A DNA stretch of 64,000 nucleotides from Deminuibacter sp966424055 (GCA_966424055.1 CBJLMB010000029.1:23349-87348); one strand, 5' to 3'; counted from the first letter of the stretch, positions 36,143 through 46,720 are shown. Notes: a model not told the origin generated them from the letters alone. Made by a program: numbers and translations.

Positions 36143-39100
36143 ATGATTGCTTGCAACGCTAAGCCGTTACCCGGCATTGAAAACTATCAACATATATCGT
36201 ACCGTAAAAAACTACCTGCTCTTTTTGTATTGCTGCTGTTCTGCTGCGGTGGAGTGGCTGCACAGGGCAGGATCAAAGGCATCGTAACTGACAGCACCGG
36301 TACGGGTATTCCCAACGTAACCATCAAAGAAATCGGTACCCAGAAATTTACACAGTCGCTGCCCGACGGCAGTTTTACTGTATTTATAACCGGTGCACAT
36401 GCTGTGCTCAGCCTGTCTTCTGTGGGCTATGTCACACAGGAAGTGAATGCAGGCCCGCAGAACAATATCACTGTTGTGCTGAAGCGGCTGGAAAATGACC
36501 TGGGCGAGGTAATGATTGTCGGGTACAGCCGGCAACGTAAAGCAGACCTTACCGGCGCTGTGGCACAAATAGGCAATGAACAGCTTAAAGACAGAGCTAT
36601 ACCCACAGTTACACAGGCCCTGCAGGGACAGCTGCCCGGTTTGCAGATTGTGAACTCAGGCGGGATGCCCGGAAGGGAAAAAACATTTGTACGGGTACGC
36701 GGCATTTCCAGTATGAACCAGGGCGCTGCCGCCCCGCTGGTGCTGATAGATGGTATTGAAAGCGCGATGAACGATGTGAACCCGGAAGACATTGCCGCTG
36801 TCACCGTGCTGAAGGATGCCGCTTCAGCTTCCATTTACGGCAGCAGGGCTGCCAACGGGGTAATACTCATCACCACCAAAAGAGGCAAGCCGGGTAAGCC
36901 TGTGATAAGTTACAGCAGTTACTGGGGCTGGCAGGATCTTGTGTACAAACCCCGGTTTGTAAACTCATGGGATTATGCCGCAATGATTAATGAGGCACTC
37001 GCTGGTGAAGGCGGCAGCCCACGCTATACAGCAGATGAAATAAAAAAATTCAGAGACGGGTCAGACCCCGATCATTACCCAAACTCGAACTATTCAAAAG
37101 AAATGTTCAAAAACGATGGCCTGCAATACAATAACACCCTACAGGTATCGGGTGGAACGGAAGCAGTGAAGTATCTTTTCTCAATGGGCTACCTTAATCA
37201 GGATGGCCGTATTTATTCCAACGGTTATACCCGCCTTACACCCAGGCTGAACCTGGATATTAAAGTGAACAGCTGGTTTTCGGTGGGCACTACCGGTAAC
37301 ATCACTTTCTCCAAAGTGCAGGAACCGGTTTGGGGCGGCCTGGTGCGGCAGGTGCACCGCATACCTTCCGTCACCGTTTTCAAATACAGTAATGGTATGT
37401 ATGGCAAAGGAGCAGATGGTAACCCCATCGGCTGGACAAAAGACGGCGGTCACAATATTGCCAATGATAGCAGGATTCTGCAAACCATGTATGCAGAGAT
37501 CACCCCGGTGAAAGACCTGAAAGTACGCGGCTCATACACCATCGATCATTACGATCATAAACAATACAACCGCCGCTACGATATGTATTACGGTGATGGC
37601 TCTTCACAAAAAGACAACTACGGTGAAAACTGGATCAATTTCGACAGAACCAATACCTGGATTATACAGGCCAACTACAACAAAAAAATAAATGATCATT
37701 CCATCGCTGCATTGGCGGGATTTCAATACCAGTATTTCCGGGACCAATACAATTACCTGGCGCGTTCCGGTTTTCCCAACAACAATGTGGATGAGCTGAA
37801 TGCTGCCGACCCCAGCACCGCCAAAGCAGAAGGCTCGACACAGGAAGACAAGACCGCTTCTTATTTCGCAAGACTGAACTATGATTTCAAAGGCCGGTAT
37901 TTACTGGAAGCAAATTTCCGTATAGACGGCTCTTCCCGTTTTGCACCTGATACACGATGGGGGAGTTTTCCTTCCGTTTCTGCAGGATGGAAAATTTCAG
38001 AAGAGGCATTTATGAAAAACATCAAGTGGATCAATAACCTGAAAATAAGGGGTTCCTGGGGTAGCCTGGGTAATAACCTGGGTGTGGCACGTTACTATTA
38101 TATGCGGCGCATAGTGCTGGGTGTTAATTATCCTTTCAACAATGTACTGGGTACCGGCGCTACTCAAAACGATCCCAATAATCCGAACATTACCTGGGAA
38201 AAAACAAATGAGCTGAACCTGGGTCTGGATGCCAACCTCTTCGATCACCTGTCTGTAACAGTAGACCTGTACAAACGAAAAACCAACAATATCCTCAGCG
38301 CTATCCCGGTTTCAAGGGAATATGGCCTGGGCGCACCTGTGGTTAATGCCGGTTCGCTGGAAAACAAAGGTATTGAACTACAACTGGGCTACAGCAACCA
38401 TGCCGGTGCATTTAACTACAACATCACAGGTAATGTGGCCTATAACCACAATGTGGTAACACAGTATGCCACACCTTCCATCGGCGACCGGGTGTACCAG
38501 GAAGGACACAAGTGGGGCGAGTTCTACGGCTTGCAATGGACGGGTTTTTTCAGCTCTGACCAGGAAGCACAAAATTCACCGCACCAGGTAGGTGCACCGG
38601 TAAAAGCCGGTGACCTGAAGTTTAAAGATGTAAGCGGGCCCGATGGAAAACCTGATGGTAAGATTGACGGCAACGACCGTGCTTTCCTGGGCGGCAGTGA
38701 TGTGCCTGACTGGACCTTTGGATTGAACCTGACAGCAGAGTACAAAAATTTTGATCTCGGGCTTTTTTTCCAGGGCGCAGCGAAGGTAAAAGAACTGATG
38801 TCAGGCGATGCATTCTATGCCTTTAGTAACGGCGGAAATTTACGTACCTGGCAGGCCGAAGATCGCTGGACACCCCAGCACACCAATGCAAAATACCCGA
38901 GGCTGACGGTTAACCAGAACCATAACCAGGTTACGTCCAGCTTCAGTGTGATCAGCAGGGATTATATCAGGCTGAAAAATATACAGCTGGGTTACACACT
39001 GCCACGCAATGCCGCTTTTAAAAGAATGGGCATCCAGAAAATGCGGGTATACCTCACCGCCACCAACCTGCTTACCATTCAGAAAAATGGTTACCTGCAA

Positions 39101-39208
39101 TGGGATCCTGAAACCATTTCGTATGGTAATGGTATTTACGGCGACGATCCGCATGATGTTGTGCCGCCAATGAAAGTATATGCTGCCGGCATCAACATCA
39201 CATTTTAA
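36143..39208 (+). CDS. SusC/RagA-family TonB-dependent outer-membrane receptor
   Basis: About 1021 aa from the ATG at 36143; an ATG at 36089 is possible, and the frame is open to a TTG at 36074. A signal segment (LPALFVLLLFCCGGVAAQ) is followed directly by the carboxypeptidase-regulatory-like domain (GRIKGIVTDSTGTGIPNVTI), the plug (LGEVMIVGYSRQRKADLTGAV, VRVRGISSM, VLIDGIE) and the barrel, with DLKFKDVSGPDGKPDGKIDGND late in the protein and a C-terminal Phe. There is no STN domain, in line with control by the divergent sensor/regulator pair rather than by a sigma/FecR pair. SusD follows after 19 bp. Confidence 0.96.
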   Translation: MIACNAKPLPGIENYQHISYRKKLPALFVLLLFCCGGVAAQGRIKGIVTDSTGTGIPNVTIKEIGTQKFTQSLPDGSFTVFITGAHAVLSLSSVGYVTQEVNAGPQNNITVVLKRLENDLGEVMIVGYSRQRKADLTGAVAQIGNEQLKDRAIPTVTQALQGQLPGLQIVNSGGMPGREKTFVRVRGISSMNQGAAAPLVLIDGIESAMNDVNPEDIAAVTVLKDAASASIYGSRAANGVILITTKRGKPGKPVISYSSYWGWQDLVYKPRFVNSWDYAAMINEALAGEGGSPRYTADEIKKFRDGSDPDHYPNSNYSKEMFKNDGLQYNNTLQVSGGTEAVKYLFSMGYLNQDGRIYSNGYTRLTPRLNLDIKVNSWFSVGTTGNITFSKVQEPVWGGLVRQVHRIPSVTVFKYSNGMYGKGADGNPIGWTKDGGHNIANDSRILQTMYAEITPVKDLKVRGSYTIDHYDHKQYNRRYDMYYGDGSSQKDNYGENWINFDRTNTWIIQANYNKKINDHSIAALAGFQYQYFRDQYNYLARSGFPNNNVDELNAADPSTAKAEGSTQEDKTASYFARLNYDFKGRYLLEANFRIDGSSRFAPDTRWGSFPSVSAGWKISEEAFMKNIKWINNLKIRGSWGSLGNNLGVARYYYMRRIVLGVNYPFNNVLGTGATQNDPNNPNITWEKTNELNLGLDANLFDHLSVTVDLYKRKTNNILSAIPVSREYGLGAPVVNAGSLENKGIELQLGYSNHAGAFNYNITGNVAYNHNVVTQYATPSIGDRVYQEGHKWGEFYGLQWTGFFSSDQEAQNSPHQVGAPVKAGDLKFKDVSGPDGKPDGKIDGNDRAFLGGSDVPDWTFGLNLTAEYKNFDLGLFFQGAAKVKELMSGDAFYAFSNGGNLRTWQAEDRWTPQHTNAKYPRLTVNQNHNQVTSSFSVISRDYIRLKNIQLGYTLPRNAAFKRMGIQKMRVYLTATNLLTIQKNGYLQWDPETISYGNGIYGDDPHDVVPPMKVYAAGINITF

Positions 39209-39227
39209 ATCCTGAAAATTGCTCGCG

Positions 39228-40868
39228 ATGAAAAAAAAGATCCTATTCTTCTCCATACCGGTTATACTCCTGCTGCAGTCCTGCTCCACCAAAAGCCTGG
39301 ATGTGACACCGAAGAACGAACTGTCGGATGAAACTTTCTGGAAAACCGAACAGGATGCCGCCATGGCGCTCACTGCCTGTTATAACAATGTGGGGCAGTG
39401 GGACGATCCCAATGATTACTGGTTCGTGGTTTTTGCAGACGGTGCTACTGACAATGCTTATTCCCGCGACGGCTGGATGGGCATGCAGGCTATCGGCAAC
39501 GGAACCAGTACGGCTTCCAACCCGGGGAGGGATTATTACAAGTTCAGAAAAATAAGAAGATGCAACCTGTTCCTGGCCAACCTGGATAAAGTGCAGATGG
39601 ATGCCGATAAGAAGAAACAGTACAGGGCAGAAGCCCGCTTTTTACGGGCTTTCAATTATTTTGTATTGCAGCAGCTATACGGCCCTGTACCCATTATTGA
39701 AAAACTGCTGGCTTCAGATGAAGTGATGCCACGCAATACAGAGGAGGAAGTGGTGAACTGGATGATTAAAGAACTGGGGGAGGCCGCGCAGGACCTGCCG
39801 GTGAAAAATTACCTGGAATCGAACGGGCACGTGACCAAAGGAGCAGCACTGGCGCTGAAAGCCCGTATTGAGCTCTTCAACAAGAAATGGGATGATGCCA
39901 TTGCCGATGCACGGAGTGTGATGGGCATGGAAGGCACTTACCAGCTATATGCCGATTATCGTGGTCTTTTTTTAACCGCCAATAAACTGAGCCAGAAAGA
40001 ATGGCTTTATGCGCAGCAAAATGCACCCAATGCCACCAGCGGTTCTTCTGCTTATCCTGTGCTGGTGCCGTATGGTGATCTTACAGATGGCTGGGCTTCT
40101 ATGAATATTACCGATAACCTGGTAAGGGCTTATGAGGTGATAGATGGCAGCACTATCGATGAAGGTTCTCCTTTGTACAACCCCAACAATCCTTATAAGA
40201 ACAGGGACCCGCGGCTGAATGCAACTGTGATATGCCCGGGTGAATGGTGGAAAGACCGCTTCTTCGATCCCTGGAAAAAAATTTATACAGAAGGCCCCCG
40301 CAGCGGCACGCAGAACCTCGACCTGTGGTCTGACTGGCGGGGTGCAAGAACAGGCTACCTGCTGAAAAAATATTTTGACCCCATCACATCCGACCAGAAC
40401 AACAAAGCGGGTTTCGATGTACCCCTGCTGCGCTTTGCCGAAGTGTTCCTGATTTATGCTGAAGCAAAAATTGAGAAGAGTGAAATAGACGGCAGCGTGT
40501 ACGATGCCATCGATAAAATACGCGCCCGGGCAGGCATGCCGCTGGTGAACAGGAACAAATACAGCAGCCAGGAAAAATGCAGGGAGCTGGTAAGGCGTGA
40601 ACGCCGGGTGGAGTTTGCCATGGAAGGCCTTCGGATCTATGATATCAGGAGATGGGATATCGGTAAACAGGTGATAGATGGCCAGCTGCTCACCGCCCGC
40701 GAATGCAATGTGAACGGGGTAACCGGGCAACTTAGTTTTGCCGCCGACGCTAAAACTTACCCGGTAGAAACAAGGAACTTTCATGCCGACCGGAGATATC
40801 TCTGGCCTTTACCACAGGGTGAACTGGATGCAGCCAAAGGGCGCATTAAACAGAACGCCGGCTATTGA
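39228..40868 (+). CDS. SusD/RagB-family nutrient-binding outer-membrane lipoprotein
   Basis: 546 aa from the ATG at 39228. The lipobox is LLLQSC (Cys19), followed by SLDVTPKNELSDETFWKTEQDA as in classic SusD proteins. The helical scaffold motif AEARFLRAFNYFVLQQLYGPVP and the C-terminal IDKIRARAGMPLVN and LVRRERRVEFAMEGLRIYDIRRW are all present. It partners the SusC just upstream and would bind the substrate cut by the GH2 enzyme encoded next. Confidence 0.96.
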   Translation: MKKKILFFSIPVILLLQSCSTKSLDVTPKNELSDETFWKTEQDAAMALTACYNNVGQWDDPNDYWFVVFADGATDNAYSRDGWMGMQAIGNGTSTASNPGRDYYKFRKIRRCNLFLANLDKVQMDADKKKQYRAEARFLRAFNYFVLQQLYGPVPIIEKLLASDEVMPRNTEEEVVNWMIKELGEAAQDLPVKNYLESNGHVTKGAALALKARIELFNKKWDDAIADARSVMGMEGTYQLYADYRGLFLTANKLSQKEWLYAQQNAPNATSGSSAYPVLVPYGDLTDGWASMNITDNLVRAYEVIDGSTIDEGSPLYNPNNPYKNRDPRLNATVICPGEWWKDRFFDPWKKIYTEGPRSGTQNLDLWSDWRGARTGYLLKKYFDPITSDQNNKAGFDVPLLRFAEVFLIYAEAKIEKSEIDGSVYDAIDKIRARAGMPLVNRNKYSSQEKCRELVRRERRVEFAMEGLRIYDIRRWDIGKQVIDGQLLTARECNVNGVTGQLSFAADAKTYPVETRNFHADRRYLWPLPQGELDAAKGRIKQNAGY

Positions 40869-40927
40869 ACAGTACAGACCTGATAAGTATACACGATATC
40901 AATGCAATCAAGAACAGAATGATAACC

Positions 40928-42811
40928 ATGAGAAACATGATGTGTACAGTGCTGCTGGCAGCCGCTATACAACAGGGCTTTGCACAGACGGCCCCCACTG
41001 CCTACCTGCACACGCCCTGGACAAAAGAAGCACTGAACAGTAAACCGCTAAACGATTATCCGCGGCCGCAGATGGTACGCAGCAACTGGGAAAACCTGAA
41101 CGGTATGTGGCAATACTGCATTCAGCCGAAACAGTCGGGTATGCCCGTGCAATGGCAGGGGCATATACGGGTGCCTTTCCCGTTGGAATCGCCGCTTTCC
41201 GGCGTGCAGCGGAGCATGGGGCCAGACAGTGCGCTGTGGTACAGGCGCAGCTGTGCAATAAAGAAAATACCTGGTAAACGAGTGCTCCTGCACATCGGTG
41301 CAGCCGATTATGAAGCAACGGTGTATGTGAACGGGCAGCAGGTGATGCAGCACCAGGGCGGGTACACTTCATTCAGTGCAGATATCACACCTTACCTGAA
41401 AGGCGCACAGGAAGAAATCGTGATCCGTGTATGGGATCCAACCGATCAGGGGGAACAACCCAGGGGAAAACAAACCAGCCATCCCGGCGGCATTTATTAT
41501 ACTGCTGTTACCGGTATCTGGCAAACGGTGTGGTACGAAACCGTGGAAGCACAATATGTGCAGCATTATGCTGTTACTGCTGATATTGACCATTCTACTG
41601 TTACCATCCGGCCTGATGTGGTGAACGCGGCAAACGGCGACAGTGTAGAAGTACAGGTATTCCTCAACAGGCAGCGGGTAGCACTGGCAACTGCTGCTGC
41701 AAAACAGGCAGTACAGCTTACTATTCCGGAGGCACAATGGTGGAGCCCCGACCATCCTGTGCTGTACGATTTTTTTCTTCACCTAAAAAGAAAAGGGAAA
41801 ACAACTGATGAGGTAAAGGGCTATTTCGGCATGCGCAAAATTGAAATTGCCAGAGACGAAAAAGGGATCAACCGTATTTTCTTTAATCATCAGCCGCTGT
41901 TCCAGTATGGTCCGCTTGACCAGGGTTTCTGGCCCGATGGCATTTATACCGCGCCTGCTGAAAATGCGCTGCTCAGCGATATCCGGCGGATGAAAGAAAT
42001 GGGTTTTAATATGGTACGCAAACATGTGAAAGTAGAGCCTGACAGGTGGTATTACCACTGCGACCGCCTGGGACTGATCGTTTGGCAGGATATGCCCAGT
42101 GGTTACGGGGAAATTGTTCCGGTAAAAGACCACGACCATTCCACCGAAACCGGATGGATGGATGAGCATTACAAAGATGTAGAACGAAGCCCTGCATCTG
42201 AAAAGCAGTTCCGGGAAGAATGGAGCAGTATTATTCACCAGCTGTACAATTTTCCTTCTGTAGCAGTATGGGTGCCGTTCAACGAAAGCTGGGGCCAGTT
42301 CAAAACAAATGAAATACTCCGCTGGACCAAACAACTCGATCCTTCCCGCCTGGTAGATGGACCCAGTGGCTGGATAGACAGGGGTGAGGGCGATATGCAC
42401 GATTATCATTTGTACGGCGACAGGCTGAGCAGGGCGTTTCGGCAGGAATCTAACCGTGCGTTGGTGGTGGGCGAATTCGGCGGACTGGGTTACCTCGATT
42501 CTCAGCATGTGTATAAAGGTAATGTGTGGAGTTATAACGGGCTGAAGAATAAGCAGGCTTTGCTGGATGCATATAGAAAATTAGTTGACAAAGTCCACTA
42601 TTTAAAAGAAAAGGGCTTCTCGGCAGCTGTGTACACCCAGTTGACCGATGTGGAAACAGAGATCAACGGGCTACTTACCTACGACCGGGCAGAACAGAAA
42701 ATACCGGCAGACAACCTGCTGCAGCTGCACCGGAAATTATGCACCACCCCGGCAGAACCCCGGGTGGCACACCGCCCTGATGTGGTAGAAAATAAATTGA
42801 ATGCTGAATAA
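40928..42811 (+). CDS. GH2-family glycoside hydrolase
   Basis: About 627 aa from the ATG at 40928 (signal peptide MRNMMCTVLLAAAIQQGFAQ; an ATG at 40919 is also possible). The N-terminal sugar-binding jelly roll has WYRRSCAIKKIPGKRVLLHIGAADYEATVYVNG in outline, then an Ig-like domain, then the TIM barrel with GFNMVRKHVKVEPDRWYYHCDRLGL. The acid/base Glu453 in VPFNESWGQF and the nucleophile Glu516 in VVGEFGG are both in place. The GH2 family covers beta-galactosidases, beta-mannosidases and beta-glucuronidases; I cannot tell which from sequence reading. The signal peptide suggests a periplasmic location. Confidence 0.92.
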   Translation: MRNMMCTVLLAAAIQQGFAQTAPTAYLHTPWTKEALNSKPLNDYPRPQMVRSNWENLNGMWQYCIQPKQSGMPVQWQGHIRVPFPLESPLSGVQRSMGPDSALWYRRSCAIKKIPGKRVLLHIGAADYEATVYVNGQQVMQHQGGYTSFSADITPYLKGAQEEIVIRVWDPTDQGEQPRGKQTSHPGGIYYTAVTGIWQTVWYETVEAQYVQHYAVTADIDHSTVTIRPDVVNAANGDSVEVQVFLNRQRVALATAAAKQAVQLTIPEAQWWSPDHPVLYDFFLHLKRKGKTTDEVKGYFGMRKIEIARDEKGINRIFFNHQPLFQYGPLDQGFWPDGIYTAPAENALLSDIRRMKEMGFNMVRKHVKVEPDRWYYHCDRLGLIVWQDMPSGYGEIVPVKDHDHSTETGWMDEHYKDVERSPASEKQFREEWSSIIHQLYNFPSVAVWVPFNESWGQFKTNEILRWTKQLDPSRLVDGPSGWIDRGEGDMHDYHLYGDRLSRAFRQESNRALVVGEFGGLGYLDSQHVYKGNVWSYNGLKNKQALLDAYRKLVDKVHYLKEKGFSAAVYTQLTDVETEINGLLTYDRAEQKIPADNLLQLHRKLCTTPAEPRVAHRPDVVENKLNAE

Positions 42812-42871
42812 AGAGTGCTGGATGAAATGCTATTAACCTGGCTCGTTTTTTATCTGCATAAACCATTTTTT

Positions 42872-45800
42872 ATGAAACCGAGCGGAATAAATATTGCTCA
42901 TGGAAGAAAATGTTCAATGCGAGGCCTTACCCGGCCAGTGAAAAAAAATAATTACCGGATAAAACCGGTTGCCCGCCGCTTGCTACCTTTTGCCACCAGG
43001 CTGTATGCCCATGGCCTTACCTGTATACCGTTGCTCTGTTGCCTTGCGGCCCTGCTCTGCCCTGTACATGGCCGTTGTACCGGCACACCAGTGTACACTA
43101 TTTTATCCAACCAGGCTATACTGACCATTCGTGATCTGGATAACAGTAGTTTCGGTATCGGCATACAGCTGAATAACACCAGCACCTATTATGAACAAAA
43201 TACACCGCTGGCCATTGAACTGGTGAATGCTTCGGGAACGGCTGCCTGGCTTACGGGTGCATATACCGCCGTACAGGATATGGGCGGCGGTGTGTACAAC
43301 TGCAGTGGTAGCATTACCACAGGTGGCGGTAGCGTGTTTTCTTTTACAGATACCTATAAAGCGTACAACAGTAACGGTCTTTTTGAAATTAACCGCAGCG
43401 TAGTGGTTACTGCTGCAGGAAGCAGCGACGCTGGTTTCTCCAGCCGGCTGGCTTTTCAGCGTGATGTAAACTCGGTCATGACCGATTATGATTTTTTTGC
43501 GCCCTCTATCTGGTACAAGAACAACCAGGGAGTGGCATCCAGCGCCCTGGCTGCTGATTATACAGATAATAATTACTGGTTCAGGGAAGATCGTATGCCG
43601 CTGCCTGTTTTTATGCTGCGGCAGCAATCCAACGGCGCTACTTTTTCTGTATTCCATAAAGACCCCGATGGCAGCACTTTCAAAGAAGAAGACGGGCTGA
43701 ACAGGATCATTGACGGGCGTCTCAAATTTGCATCCATGGGTATGCAGAACAATACGCGGCCACTGGTGGGTATGTTGTTTCCGGGAACAGAAGGTGAGCG
43801 CACAGGCATTTATGGCATGTCGAACACCCGCCGCTGGGCCTACCGCAGCCATCCTGTTACACTGAATTATACGCAGCAATACAATATGGTGGTATCGCTC
43901 ACATCAGAAACAGATTATACATCGGCCCTGAAAGATACCTGGAGAAATTATTATGCCATCAGCAACCCGGCTTTATACAATTGCAACCTCAGCCAGATTT
44001 ACCAGGATCAGATTTCGCTGCTCAGCCAGTACTGGCAATCGATCAACGGTGCCGCCGGTGTGCCTTTCCGCATATTACTGAGCGGTACAGTGGGCAGTAA
44101 CAGTGATTATAATTTCGATATGGGATTTGTTGGTATGCAGATACCCAATGCAGCCCTGCTTATCAGGGAAGGGCTCAACAGTAACAATACAACGCTTTTA
44201 TCCAGGGGGGAGCAGATGGCTGAATGGTGGGCTTCCAATGCCAGCCTCAGCAATGGTGGCCTGAGAACCTGGTACGATCCTTATCCACAAACCTGGCGTA
44301 ATTACGAAACCTATATGCGTGTGGTGGGTGATGGTATGTGCGGATTGTTATGGGCCTGGAATTTTGAAAAGAAAAAAGGTGTGGATAAGGCCAAGTGGCT
44401 GAACGTTTGCACCAAAGCCGGCGACTGGCTGGCTTCCATACAAAACAGCGATGGTTCCTTTCCGCGTGCCATCAGCTATGCCAGCAACACAGTGGCCTTC
44501 GCTGAAAAAACAAACACCTCGCACATTATCCCTTTCCTGGTTGATCTGTACAAAGTAACCGGTGCGGATATATACCTGCAGACTGCGCAAAAAGCCGGCA
44601 ATTATATTTACAGCGATGTGTACCAGCAATTCCATTATGTGGGTGGAACACCCGATAACCCGAATGTGCCCGATAAAGAAGCTGCATCCATGGCATTACG
44701 TGCTTTTCTCGCATTGTACGACCTGGATAAAAACAGCCAGTGGCTGTCTGCCGCGATACAAACAGCGTATTATTATGAAACCTGGGTGTATAGCTGGAAT
44801 GTGCCCATCCCGCAGGATGATGCCAACGCTACTTATCCGAAAAGCCGGTCAGTAACCGGGCTTAGCGTGATTGCTACCGGGAACAATTCCGCCGATTCCT
44901 ATGCGGCTATAGATGCCTTCAGTTTTTACCGCGTATTCCTGTACACAGGCGATGCACACTTGTTGCAGATGGCGAAAATGCTGTTGAAAAATACCAAGCA
45001 GGCAGTTAACTGGGATCATGCCAACCCTGTGCCAGGTTATGGTGCTTTTGGTATCCAGCAGGAAGCCATGAGGGTGATGATACCGCGTGGCCATGGTGTG
45101 GGTTATTACCTACCCTGGCAAACATACAACCTGATGGAGCCGCTGGTATTGATGGCAGATGTGTTTGGCACCTATGATGTGGATACCGCAGACGCACTGG
45201 CAGATAAGCAGGCCAGGCACAGTCTCTATTCTGATACACGCGGGTACGTACGGCTGGTTACCACGCCACCAGGTATTGTTTCGGGTGCTACCTATCGCAT
45301 CACTGGTGTGCAAAGCGGTAAGGTAATGGATGTGGAAGGTGCTTCCATGGCCAGTGGTGCCAATATTTCGCAGTACCAGTGGATGAATACAGATAACCAG
45401 AAATGGATGATCACGTACACCGGCGGCGGGTATTATTACCTGACAGCTGTGCATAGTGGCCAGGCAGTAGATGTGGTGGCCAGCTCTGTTGCCGATGACG
45501 CCAATATCACCCAATGGCCTTATTACAGCAATACCAACCAGCAATGGCAGTTGTCAGATGCAGGCAATGGCTATTATAAATTTATCAACCGCAACAGCGG
45601 ACTGGCCATAGATGTGGCCGGTTTTTCTACTGCCAATGGGGGCAATATTCAGCAGTTCACTTACAATGGCACCGATAACCAGCGCTGGATACTGGACCTG
45701 CTGAGCCCGCCGCAGCTGTCTTCAGGAGCAGTGTATAAGATTACCAATAAGCGTAGCAATAAAGTGATGAACGTGGAGGCCGCATCCATGGTCAACGGTG

Positions 45801-46486
45801 CCAATATTTATCAATACCAGTGGATGAATACCGATAACCAGAAATGGAAACTGACAGATGTTGGTAGAGGTTATTATAGTATTACTGCTCTGCACAGCGG
45901 CCAGGCCGTAGATGTGGTAGCCAGCGCTGTTACTGATGGTGCCAATATTACCCAATGGCCTTATTACGGCAATACCAACCAGCAATGGCAGTTATCTGAT
46001 GCGGGTAATGGCTATTATAAAATAGTAAACAGGAACAGCGGTAAAGTGATAGAAGTAAGTGGTTCATCATTGGGCAATACGGACAATATTGCACAGCGCC
46101 ACTGGACGGGCAGTGATAATCAGTTATGGAAGCTGGAACCCCTTACATCAGGTAGCTTCACAACATTGAAAACGGCAGTAACCACAAAAAAAGAAACAGC
46201 GATTGGTTCAGGGATGGTAAGAAAAGATTCACTGCAGCAACCGCCGCAGGTGATTGTTTTTCCCAACCCGGCAAACCCGGTACTGCATGTTCGGCTTAGC
46301 CGGTGGCCAACAGGTAAAGCACAGCTGGCCGTGTATGGCGTTGATGGCCGATTACTGCAAACACAAAGCCTGGCAGGCGCAGATACAGCATCAGTCAATA
46401 CCAGCCGGTTGCAGTCAGGTACTTATATACTCGTGGTACAAAATAGTTATTACCGCCATGAAGAAAAGTTTGTAGTAGCGCGATAA
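42872..46486 (+). CDS. Large secreted protein: alpha/alpha-barrel-like region, two ricin-type lectin domains, T9SS tail
   Basis: About 1204 aa from the ATG at 42872; 42917 is an alternative because the stretch before the hydrophobic signal (GLTCIPLLCCLAALLCPVHG) is long. Residues about 75-400 look like a beta-sandwich. About 430-770 look like an alpha-helical barrel as in six-hairpin glycosidases (WRNYETYMRVVGDGMCGLLWAW, DWLASIQNSDGSFPRA). Two tandem ricin-B-like lectin domains of 147 aa each follow (about 800-1095, with repeated TDNQKW and TNQQWQLSDAGNGYYK), then a T9SS sorting domain (VFPNPANPVLHVRL... LQSGTYILVVQ). A polysaccharide-degrading role is inferred from its operon; the enzyme family is not recognised. 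Confidence 0.8.
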   Translation: MKPSGINIAHGRKCSMRGLTRPVKKNNYRIKPVARRLLPFATRLYAHGLTCIPLLCCLAALLCPVHGRCTGTPVYTILSNQAILTIRDLDNSSFGIGIQLNNTSTYYEQNTPLAIELVNASGTAAWLTGAYTAVQDMGGGVYNCSGSITTGGGSVFSFTDTYKAYNSNGLFEINRSVVVTAAGSSDAGFSSRLAFQRDVNSVMTDYDFFAPSIWYKNNQGVASSALAADYTDNNYWFREDRMPLPVFMLRQQSNGATFSVFHKDPDGSTFKEEDGLNRIIDGRLKFASMGMQNNTRPLVGMLFPGTEGERTGIYGMSNTRRWAYRSHPVTLNYTQQYNMVVSLTSETDYTSALKDTWRNYYAISNPALYNCNLSQIYQDQISLLSQYWQSINGAAGVPFRILLSGTVGSNSDYNFDMGFVGMQIPNAALLIREGLNSNNTTLLSRGEQMAEWWASNASLSNGGLRTWYDPYPQTWRNYETYMRVVGDGMCGLLWAWNFEKKKGVDKAKWLNVCTKAGDWLASIQNSDGSFPRAISYASNTVAFAEKTNTSHIIPFLVDLYKVTGADIYLQTAQKAGNYIYSDVYQQFHYVGGTPDNPNVPDKEAASMALRAFLALYDLDKNSQWLSAAIQTAYYYETWVYSWNVPIPQDDANATYPKSRSVTGLSVIATGNNSADSYAAIDAFSFYRVFLYTGDAHLLQMAKMLLKNTKQAVNWDHANPVPGYGAFGIQQEAMRVMIPRGHGVGYYLPWQTYNLMEPLVLMADVFGTYDVDTADALADKQARHSLYSDTRGYVRLVTTPPGIVSGATYRITGVQSGKVMDVEGASMASGANISQYQWMNTDNQKWMITYTGGGYYYLTAVHSGQAVDVVASSVADDANITQWPYYSNTNQQWQLSDAGNGYYKFINRNSGLAIDVAGFSTANGGNIQQFTYNGTDNQRWILDLLSPPQLSSGAVYKITNKRSNKVMNVEAASMVNGANIYQYQWMNTDNQKWKLTDVGRGYYSITALHSGQAVDVVASAVTDGANITQWPYYGNTNQQWQLSDAGNGYYKIVNRNSGKVIEVSGSSLGNTDNIAQRHWTGSDNQLWKLEPLTSGSFTTLKTAVTTKKETAIGSGMVRKDSLQQPPQVIVFPNPANPVLHVRLSRWPTGKAQLAVYGVDGRLLQTQSLAGADTASVNTSRLQSGTYILVVQNSYYRHEEKFVVAR
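45277..46158 (+). repeat. 441-bp tandem duplication encoding two ricin-like domains
   Basis: Two direct copies (45277-45717 and 45718-46158) inside the large secreted protein gene encode the two 147-aa lectin units. Long blocks are nearly identical at DNA level, for example around 45356 and 45797, exactly 441 bp apart. The in-frame period and the near-identical blocks suggest a fairly recent duplication. Confidence 0.85.
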
Positions 46487-46687
46487 ACCGGGATTTTTTG
46501 CAGCAGAAGGCTATGAGCTGCAAGAATGTGTTTATAGAAGAAAAGTACTTTGCCTGGTTCCTTTCTCGTGAACATAGCGCTGTAAAGATCCCGGGACTGA
46601 AAAATTGTCTTTCTTTTTGCAGGAAGCATCAGCAAATGGTTGATGCGATAGTTGCGATACCATGTTGGTATTGCCCAGATTTAACAG

Positions 46688-46720
46688 AAAAGGAGACTGA
46701 AATAGATTTAGTCTCCTTTT
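46688..46720. terminator. Bidirectional intrinsic terminator
   Basis: Perfect 11-bp stem AAAAGGAGACT (46688-46698) with AGTCTCCTTTT (46710-46720) and an 11-nt loop, with T-runs on both strands. It lies between the convergent secreted-protein gene (ends 46486) and beta-helix gene (ends 46738). The 200 bp before it hold no convincing gene. Confidence 0.88.
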
